A DNA stretch of 12,085 bases. Origin: Sphingomonas sp. UBA4766 (GTDB lineage Bacteria > Pseudomonadota > Alphaproteobacteria > Sphingomonadales > Sphingomonadaceae). The DNA lies in contig DHHS01000041.1 of NCBI GenBank assembly GCA_002403415.1, positions 2,546 through 14,630 of the forward strand, given 5' to 3'. The position numbers and the translations under genes were made by a program. Within the stretch, counting starts at the first letter, position 1. Every line of letters begins with the position of its first letter. The notes beneath the pieces are model-generated. The model saw only the letters and a list, made by a program, of their open reading frames with translations, had not been told where the DNA came from and ran no database searches. Positions 7,108 through 12,085 of the stretch are shown here, piece by piece.

Positions 7108-7950
7108 ATGAGTGTTGAGGAACTGGCCCCGGCCAAGATAAATCTTGCGCTGCATGTGCGCGCGCGGCGCAGTGACGGTTATCACGCGCTGGAGACGCTA
7201 TTCGCCTTCCTGGCGCATGGCGACAGCGTCCGGGCGGCACCCGCCGATCTGCCAAACTTCAACCTGATCGGTCCGTTCGGCCCGGCACTGGCGGCATCGG
7301 GTGCGGGAGGGGACGATAATCTTGTTACGCGAGCCGCCGCCGCCTTTACCGCTCGGTTTGGCGGCGGGCCATGGGCGATCACGCTCGACAAGCATTTGCC
7401 GGTTGCTTCTGGCATTGGGGGCGGCTCGGCCGATGCCGCTGCCACGCTACGCGCCTGCGCACGGCTGAGCGGGATTGCTGTTGATGCGCCGGGCCTGTTC
7501 GCGATTGCCGAGTCGCTCGGCGCCGATGTACCCGCCTGTCTGCTCGGCCGCAGTGCAATCGGGACCGGCAAGGGGGAGCAGCTCGTGCCCGTAGCAGGTG
7601 TGAGCGGCATCCCCGTGCTGCTCGTCAACCCCGGCGTCGCGGTATCGACTGCTGCGGTCTTTCGCGGATGGGACGGGGTGGATCGAGGCGCGTTGGGGAC
7701 GGGGACGTTGCTTGAGCGGGCAAAGGCTGGCCGCAACGACTTGGAACCGTCGGCGCGCGCCATTGCGCCGGTGATTGGCGATGTGGTCGCGCGGCTCGAA
7801 GGCTTGCCGGGCGTGATGCTCGCGCGCATGTCGGGATCGGGCGCAACCTGTTTTGCATTGTTCGAGGATGCGCGCGCCTGTGCCGATGCCGGGGCCGCGA
7901 TGCGGGCGGCCAAGCCGGACTGGTGGTGTCTCGAATCGGCACTGGCGTGA
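7108..7950 (+). CDS. ispE: 4-diphosphocytidyl-2-C-methyl-D-erythritol kinase
   Basis: IspE phosphorylates the 2-hydroxyl of CDP-methylerythritol with ATP, the fourth step of the MEP route to isoprenoids, in the cytoplasm. The 280 residues match the usual length. GHMP-kinase landmarks are in order: APAKINLALHV with K10, LPVASGIGGGSADAAATLRA for the phosphate-binding glycine loop (97-116), GADVP with the catalytic aspartate D140, and MSGSGATCFALF (241-252). The ATG at 7108 gives the canonical N terminus. Only a weak GGA lies upstream, and the TPR stop codon is one base away, so translation is probably coupled to that gene. The kinase is therefore likely cotranscribed with ETF-QO and the TPR protein although they share no pathway with it, except that MEP products feed ubiquinone, the acceptor of ETF-QO. 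No terminator is evident after it. Confidence 0.96.
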   Translation: MSVEELAPAKINLALHVRARRSDGYHALETLFAFLAHGDSVRAAPADLPNFNLIGPFGPALAASGAGGDDNLVTRAAAAFTARFGGGPWAITLDKHLPVASGIGGGSADAAATLRACARLSGIAVDAPGLFAIAESLGADVPACLLGRSAIGTGKGEQLVPVAGVSGIPVLLVNPGVAVSTAAVFRGWDGVDRGALGTGTLLERAKAGRNDLEPSARAIAPVIGDVVARLEGLPGVMLARMSGSGATCFALFEDARACADAGAAMRAAKPDWWCLESALA

Positions 7951-8118
7951 CACCGTGACGTGCCGTTTCGGGAAACATCGCCTCCTTATAGCGCAGTTCA
8001 ACGCCGAACGCGAAATGGCGCGGTTCTTGCAAAGAACATTTGTGAGCGGATCCGCCCTCAGCCCTGGCGCGTTCGCCGATGGCCCCCATCCCCAGGGCGT
8101 CATCCCGGGTGGAGGGCG
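7951..8118. other. 168-bp spacer with nested GTTC/GAAC inverted repeats
   Basis: No gene is supported here. The spacer contains GTTC (7996-7999), GAAC (8006-8009), GTTC (8023-8026) and GAAC (8034-8037), which can pair as 1:2, 2:3 or 3:4. The strongest are GTTCTT-gca-AAGAAC (8023-8037) and GAACGCG with CGCgGTTC (8006-8026, one bulged G). A separate 10-bp palindrome, GCGGATCCGC, is at 8046-8055. None is followed by a T run, so I do not call a rho-independent terminator. No good -35/-10 pair for the following gene was found. Confidence 0.4.
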
Positions 8119-8859
8119 ATGACCCGATCATCGTCCTCCGCTATCGCCTGGCCCGTGGAGCGATTGACGGGCACGGGACCGCTGCTCCTGCTGTGCGATC
8201 ACGCATCGGCGGCGGTGCCATCTGATCTTGACCTGAGGATCGCGCCCGCGCTGCTGACGCATCACATCGCGGTCGATATCGGGGCGGCGGCGCTCACGCG
8301 TGCGATCGCGGCGCGATTGACAGCACCCGCGCTGTTGGCGTGTGTTTCCCGGCTGGTGATTGACCTCAACCGGCCGACCGATCATCCCGGCTTAATCCCG
8401 TGCATCAGCGACGGGCACGTCATCCCCGGCAATACGGATGCCGACCGGCTGGACCGGATTGCCCGGTTTCACATGCCTTATCACAACGCCATCGCCGCGC
8501 AGGTTCGCGGGCAGCGACCGCTGCTGATCGCCGCCATCCACAGCTTTACCCCCGCGCTCGAAAGCGGGAGCGCGCCTCGCCCATGGCCGGTCGCGATCCT
8601 GTCCAACCGGGATCGCCGCGCCGCTGATGCTGCGCTGGCGCGGTTACGGGCGGACGGGTTGCTGGTGGGTGACAACGAACCCTATTCGGGGCGGGAGCTC
8701 AACATGACGCTCAACCGCCACGCCGAGGGTAATGGTATTGCCAGCCTGTCGATCGAGGTGCGCAACGACGGTATCGACACCGATGCAGGCGTTGCACATT
8801 GGGCCGATCGGCTGTCCGCGGTGCTCCAAGCCATCGTCTGCGCACTGGCGTCGGCATGA
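8119..8859 (+). CDS. N-formylglutamate amidohydrolase family protein
   Basis: The family hydrolyses N-formyl-L-glutamate to formate and glutamate, the last step of one histidine degradation route, or acts on related N-acyl amino acids. The 246-residue product has the family blocks in order: CDHASAAVP (26-34, with probable metal-binding H28), SRLVIDLNRP (77-86), a long loop with HVIPGN, AAIHSFTP (138-145, with H141), AILSNRD (159-165), DNEPYSGRELNMTLNRHAE (185-203) and SIEVRNDGI (211-219). The ATG at 8119 follows GGAGGG (8111-8116), slightly closer than ideal; nothing conserved lies upstream. No other hut gene is in the window, so the physiological substrate is open and a role in histidine use should not be assumed. 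Its TGA overlaps an in-frame ATG of the next gene, but that gene more likely starts at 8883. Confidence 0.88.
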   Translation: MTRSSSSAIAWPVERLTGTGPLLLLCDHASAAVPSDLDLRIAPALLTHHIAVDIGAAALTRAIAARLTAPALLACVSRLVIDLNRPTDHPGLIPCISDGHVIPGNTDADRLDRIARFHMPYHNAIAAQVRGQRPLLIAAIHSFTPALESGSAPRPWPVAILSNRDRRAADAALARLRADGLLVGDNEPYSGRELNMTLNRHAEGNGIASLSIEVRNDGIDTDAGVAHWADRLSAVLQAIVCALASA

Positions 8860-8882
8860 TGCGGTGCGGTAAGGAAGATCGA

Positions 8883-9272
8883 ATGCGTAGCTCTCTGCTC
8901 ATCGCCATACTGACGTCGCTTACCGCTTGCGGCAGCCCCGAGCCGACTGCCACGACGCTGACCAGGGTTGAGGCGGTGCAGGGGCGTGCAGCCGACGATG
9001 CGGGCCAGATCCTGTGCGCGCCGCAAGGGGCGATCGGCTTTGAGCGCGTGTGCGCGCTTGACCGGGTTGTGACGCCGACAGGGCTGTTGCTCACCGTCTC
9101 GAAACCCGATGGTGGGTTTCACCGACTGGCGGTGACGCGCGATGGCCGGGGTGTGATCGCCGCCGATGGTGCGGAGCCGGCACTGGTCAGCGTGGTCGAC
9201 AATGCGACGATCGAGGTCGCAATCGGCGGTGACCGTTACCGGTTGCCCGCCACGGTCAAGTCGTCGCGATGA
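8883..9272 (+). CDS. small predicted lipoprotein of unknown function
   Basis: I do not recognise a named family. The 129-residue product starts with MRSS and a hydrophobic stretch ending in LTAC (13-16), a good lipobox, so the protein is probably cleaved and lipidated at C16 and anchored in the inner or outer membrane. The mature part is short and strand-rich, with two further cysteines (in LCAPQG and VCALDR) about 13 residues apart that could form a disulfide. The ATG at 8883 is preferred because AAGGAA (8871-8876) precedes it by six bases and the lipobox is then well placed. An in-frame ATG at 8856 overlaps the upstream stop as ATGA and would add nine residues. The last four bases (ATGA, 9269-9272) overlap the start of the RNA methyltransferase gene, so the genes form one unit. 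Similar small lipoproteins may exist in related sphingomonads, but I could not check. Confidence 0.75.
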   Translation: MRSSLLIAILTSLTACGSPEPTATTLTRVEAVQGRAADDAGQILCAPQGAIGFERVCALDRVVTPTGLLLTVSKPDGGFHRLAVTRDGRGVIAADGAEPALVSVVDNATIEVAIGGDRYRLPATVKSSR

Positions 9273-10456
9273 GCGATCCCGATCTGATCGTGCGGGTGGC
9301 CGCGCGCGGTGATGGCGTCACCGCCGATGGCCGTCATGCAGCGCTTGCCGCGCCGGGGGACTGGCTGCGCGCCGATGGCCGAGTGGAACCGGGGCCCGAG
9401 CGCGGCGAGCCGCCATGCCGCCATTTCCCGACCTGCGGCGGGTGCCAGCTTCAGCACTTAAGCGATGCCGCTTATGCCGATTTCGTCAGGGATCGGGTGG
9501 TGGGGGCGCTTGCCGCGCAGGGCCTGGAGACGATTGTGCGATCATCGCTCATTTCCCCGCCACGCAGTCGGCGCCGGGCCACGCTCCATGCCGAGCTAAG
9601 CGGCAAGCTGGTGTTGGGCTATAGCGAGGGTGGGAGCCATACGCTGGTCGATGTGCGCGACTGTGATGTGCTCGACCCGCGTCTGTTCGCGCTCCTCGCC
9701 CCGCTGCGGCGGTTGTTGCCGATGCTGATGCGGCCGCGCCGCCGTGCCGAAATTGTGATGACGCTGGCGGATCAGGGCGTGGACCTCTTGCTGCGCGGCG
9801 TCGCGGCGGAGGGGTTGGCGGTGGCCGAGGCGCTGTCCGCGTTCGGGGCGGCGCATGCGCTGGCCCGGCTGTCGATCGACAGCGGCCTGGGGGTGGAGGC
9901 GCGCTATGAGCCGGTCGAGGCACGTGTGACGCTGGGAAAAGTTGCGGTGCCGCTGCCCGCTGGCGCGTTCCTGCAAGCAACTCCGGCGGGGGAGGCTGCG
10001 CTGATCGCGGCAGTGCGTGAAGCGGTGGGCGCGCCGGACACAATGGCTGACCTGTTTTCCGGGCTTGGCACGTTTGCGCTGGCGCTGCCGGGCAAAATCT
10101 ATGCGGCGGAGGGCGCGCGCGAGGCGCATCTGGCGCTCAAGTTGGCGGCGGCGCGGGCGCAGCGGCCGATTTTTGCCGAACATCGCGACTTGTTCCGCCG
10201 CCCGCTGATGCCCGCCGAGTTGAACCGGTTTGACGCGATTGTGATCGACCCGCCGCGTGCTGGCGCGCGCGAGCAGGCCGTGCAGTTGGCCGCGAGCACT
10301 TGCCCCATCATCGCCTATGTCTCATGCAATCCCAGCAGTTTTGCCCGCGATGCTAAGATGCTGTGCGAAGGTGGATATCGGCTCGATTGGGTTCAGCCGG
10401 TTGGGCAATTTCTGTGGTCAACGCACGTCGAGCTCGTGGCGCGGTTCAGCCGTTGA
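9269..10456 (+). CDS. uracil-C5 RNA methyltransferase, TrmA/RlmC/RlmD family
   Basis: An S-adenosylmethionine-dependent enzyme that makes 5-methyluridine in rRNA or tRNA. The 395-residue product has a short N-terminal segment resembling a reduced TRAM domain (1-45), then an iron-sulfur motif of C50, C56, C59 (PCRHFPTCGGC) and C132, as in RumA/RlmD. The C-terminal half holds FLQATPAGEAAL, the SAM motif ADLFSGLGTFALAL, DPPRAGA from D327, and SCNPSSFARDA with the catalytic nucleophile C353; HVELVARF near the end supplies the usual general-base glutamate. The iron-sulfur cysteines favour the rRNA-type (RlmC/RlmD) branch over TrmA, but which uridine is modified cannot be told from sequence, so no symbol is given. 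Its ATG overlaps the lipoprotein stop (ATGA). The last 11 bp overlap the convergent truA gene. Confidence 0.9.
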   Translation: MSDPDLIVRVAARGDGVTADGRHAALAAPGDWLRADGRVEPGPERGEPPCRHFPTCGGCQLQHLSDAAYADFVRDRVVGALAAQGLETIVRSSLISPPRSRRRATLHAELSGKLVLGYSEGGSHTLVDVRDCDVLDPRLFALLAPLRRLLPMLMRPRRRAEIVMTLADQGVDLLLRGVAAEGLAVAEALSAFGAAHALARLSIDSGLGVEARYEPVEARVTLGKVAVPLPAGAFLQATPAGEAALIAAVREAVGAPDTMADLFSGLGTFALALPGKIYAAEGAREAHLALKLAAARAQRPIFAEHRDLFRRPLMPAELNRFDAIVIDPPRAGAREQAVQLAASTCPIIAYVSCNPSSFARDAKMLCEGGYRLDWVQPVGQFLWSTHVELVARFSR

Positions 10457-11201
10457 TACCGGGCTCCGGGTAATCGGCGCGCATGAAGAAAAGGCCATCG
10501 GGCGGCGCATTATGGCCAAGGGCCGCGCGGTCGCGCGCGGCCAGCGCCGAACTCATGTCATCGGGCGACCATTTGCCCTGACCGACCATCGCGAGGCATC
10601 CGACCATCGAGCGCACCTGATGATGCAGGAACGACCGCGCCGATGCCTGCACCCGGATGATGTCGCCGTCGCGCGCTACGTCGAGCCGGTCGAGCGTGCG
10701 CACCGGGCTGTCGGCCTGGCAATGCGCCGAACGGAAGGTGGTGAAATCGTGTCGCCCGATCAGCCGGGCCGCACCCGCCGCCATCGCTTCCACATCAAGC
10801 GCGACCGGCACACGCCATGCCAGCCCCGCCTCCACCGTCAGTGGCGCGCGGCGATTGATGAGGCGATACTCATAATGGCGGGCAAGGCAGGAAAAGCGCG
10901 CATGCCAATCGTCCGCTACCACCTCGCACGCCAAGATCGCCACCGGCGCGGGACGGAGCAGTGCGTTTAGGCCCTCCATCAACCGAAACGGCGTGATTGT
11001 GCGGGCAATGTCGACATGCGCGCGCATCCCGCGGGCATGAACGCCCGCATCTGTGCGCCCGGCGGCGTGGACGGTTACGTCCTGATGCACGATACGGGTG
11101 AGTGCATCCTCAATCGCTTGCTGGACGCTGGGGCCATGGCTTTGCCGCTGCCAACCCATGAAGGGGCGGCCATCATATTCGATCGTCAGCGCATACCGCA
11201 T
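10446..11201 (-). CDS. truA: tRNA pseudouridine(38-40) synthase
   Basis: TruA converts uridines 38, 39 and 40 in the anticodon arm of many tRNAs to pseudouridine. The 251-residue product shows the family N terminus MRYALTIEYDGRPFMGWQRQ (1-20) and AAGRTDAGVHA (46-56) containing the catalytic aspartate D51. Further on are HYEYRLINR, GRHDFTTFRSAH and SFLHHQVRSMVG, all expected. Length is normal. The ATG at 11201-11199 is fixed by this N terminus; the frame is open to 11318 but that part lies over fmt. The start shares one base with the fmt stop (TGATG), so translation is very likely coupled, and fmt-truA is a common pairing in Alphaproteobacteria. The 3' end runs 11 bp into the opposing RNA methyltransferase gene. 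Confidence 0.95.
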   Translation of the reverse strand: MRYALTIEYDGRPFMGWQRQSHGPSVQQAIEDALTRIVHQDVTVHAAGRTDAGVHARGMRAHVDIARTITPFRLMEGLNALLRPAPVAILACEVVADDWHARFSCLARHYEYRLINRRAPLTVEAGLAWRVPVALDVEAMAAGAARLIGRHDFTTFRSAHCQADSPVRTLDRLDVARDGDIIRVQASARSFLHHQVRSMVGCLAMVGQGKWSPDDMSSALAARDRAALGHNAPPDGLFFMRADYPEPGING

Positions 11202-12085
11202 CAGCCGAGGACGGTGCCGGGCGTGATCGGAAAGCCGCGCAGCAGTTCCGCTGACGTCATGGCCCCGCGCCCGGCGCGCTGGAGCAGCGCGGGGCGCAGC
11301 GCCGTGGCCCCGCCACACGCGATGGTCAGCGCGTCGTCGAGCACGCAGCCCGGCGCGCCAATGCCCTCGACAACATTAGCACTTAGGAGTTTCACACGCT
11401 CGCCGCTGACCGCAAACCACGCGCCGGGGGCGGGGTGGAACGCGCGCACCTGACGCTCGATCTGACGGGCGTTCTGCTGCCAATCGATCCGCGCCTCGGC
11501 CTTGTCGATCTTGGCGGCATAGGTCATGCCTTGTTCGGGTTGAGGGATTGCGGGATGACCGGGCAGGTCGGCGAGCACCCGCACCATCAACCGTGCGCCC
11601 ATCGCGCTCAGTTCCGCGGTCAGCGCGCCCGCTGTCTTTGCCGCGATCGGCGTTTCATCGCGCAAATGGACCGGCCCGGTGTCTAGCCCTGCCTCCATCC
11701 CCATGATGCATACCCCAGTCATGTCATCACCCGCCAGGATCGCGCGTTGAATCGGCGCAGCGCCCCGCCAGCGCGGCAGGAGCGAGGCGTGGACGTTCAA
11801 GCACCCCAGGCGCGGCGTCGTCAGCACCGGTCGCGGCAGGATCAGGCCATAAGCTGCAACCACCGCAACATCGGCGTCAAGCGCCACAAACTCGGCTTGT
11901 GCGCCCGCATCGCGCAAGCTGAGCGGGGTGCGCACCGGGATGCCCATCGCGGCGGCTGCAGCGTGGACCGGGGTAAGGGACAGGCCCTTGCCGCGCCCGG
12001 CGGGCCGGGGCGGCTGACTATAGCTCGCGACGATTTCATGCCCGGCCTCTGCCAGTGCGCGCAGCACCGGCACCGCAAAATCGGG
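11201..12085 (-). CDS. fmt: methionyl-tRNA formyltransferase, N terminus cut by window edge
   Basis: Fmt transfers a formyl group from 10-formyltetrahydrofolate to initiator Met-tRNA. In the window 294 residues are visible, beginning PDFAVPVLRALAEAGHEI; relatives start with about eight more residues (MRIxFMGT type), so the gene is complete apart from the edge. The open frame continues through 12085, and the GTG at 12073 is an internal valine, not a start. The catalytic domain has CLNVHASLLPRWRGAAPI, with the Asn and His of the formyl-transfer site and the SLLPxxRG loop, and then MEAGLDTGPVH with the third catalytic residue (Asp). The C-terminal tRNA-binding domain follows, with IDWQQNARQIERQVRAFHPAPGA-like sequence typical of Fmt. 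It overlaps truA by one base. A peptide deformylase gene often lies near fmt, but would be outside this window. Confidence 0.95.
   Translation of the reverse strand, partial: PDFAVPVLRALAEAGHEIVASYSQPPRPAGRGKGLSLTPVHAAAAAMGIPVRTPLSLRDAGAQAEFVALDADVAVVAAYGLILPRPVLTTPRLGCLNVHASLLPRWRGAAPIQRAILAGDDMTGVCIMGMEAGLDTGPVHLRDETPIAAKTAGALTAELSAMGARLMVRVLADLPGHPAIPQPEQGMTYAAKIDKAEARIDWQQNARQIERQVRAFHPAPGAWFAVSGERVKLLSANVVEGIGAPGCVLDDALTIACGGATALRPALLQRAGRGAMTSAELLRGFPITPGTVLG

Noticed and set aside
6393..7136. 247-codon open frame antisense to the TPR and ispE genes
   Set aside because: It is a shadow of two well-supported genes and has no family features.
8023..8037. GTTCTT-gca-AAGAAC as a LexA box
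   Set aside because: Alphaproteobacterial LexA sites are direct repeats (GTTC-N7-GTTC); here the two tetramers are inverted, so SOS control is not supported.
8046..8118. Rho-independent terminator after ispE
   Set aside because: The palindrome at 8046-8055 and the GC-rich run after it lack a convincing stem-loop plus T tract.
8856..8882. Lipoprotein starting at the ATGA overlap with the amidohydrolase stop
   Set aside because: It would put charged residues and an extra cysteine ahead of the signal, while 8883 has AAGGAA at ideal spacing. It stays possible, but is less likely.
1..12085. Mobile element, CRISPR array, toxin-antitoxin pair, tRNA or defence island
   Set aside because: No transposase, integrase, regular spaced repeats, cloverleaf-like sequence or defence-type domain was seen; all genes look like housekeeping or conserved chromosomal genes.

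Overview
The window looks like ordinary chromosomal core of a GC-rich alphaproteobacterium, most likely a member of the Sphingomonadales. This rests on protein character recalled from that group (YbjN-type secreted protein, divergent uracil-DNA glycosylase, FeS ETF-ubiquinone oxidoreductase, short TrmA/RlmD-type methyltransferase), on dense packing with start/stop overlaps, and on a GAAC-N7-GAAC LexA-type box. I could not run a database search, so the taxonomic call is inference. I see no tRNA, rRNA, CRISPR array, insertion sequence, integrase or phage gene.

Layout, left to right. (1) Positions 1-143 are a regulatory region with a LexA-like box at the very edge and a promoter candidate for a secreted YbjN-family protein (144-653, +). 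(2) A minus-strand operon converges on it with a 1-bp gap. In transcription order it runs: divergent uracil-DNA glycosylase-like protein (2947-3714), soluble-type lytic transglycosylase (1172-2950, GTG start, 4-bp overlap) and MoaB (655-1182, TTG start, 11-bp overlap). (3) A 127-bp divergent region (3715-3841) separates that operon from a plus-strand group: electron transfer flavoprotein-ubiquinone oxidoreductase (3842-5497), an exported TPR protein (start uncertain) and the isoprenoid kinase IspE (7108-7950). (4) A 168-bp spacer with nested GTTC/GAAC repeats precedes a second plus-strand cluster: N-formylglutamate amidohydrolase family protein (8119-8859), a small lipoprotein (8883-9272) and a uracil-C5 RNA methyltransferase (9269-10456). 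(5) From the right comes a minus-strand pair, fmt (5' end cut by the window edge) and truA. The 3' end of truA overlaps the methyltransferase gene by 11 bp.

The genes do not form one pathway. They cover envelope maintenance (transglycosylase, YbjN and lipoprotein), cofactor and isoprenoid supply (MoaB, IspE), respiratory electron entry from acyl-CoA and amine dehydrogenases (ETF-QO), and translation (Fmt, TruA, RNA methyltransferase). I found no convincing novel multi-gene system. The points most worth checking are the eroded catalytic and iron-sulfur residues of the uracil-DNA glycosylase-like protein, its possible leaderless promoter, the LexA-type box at the left edge, and the missing conventional start codon in front of the TPR protein's signal peptide.
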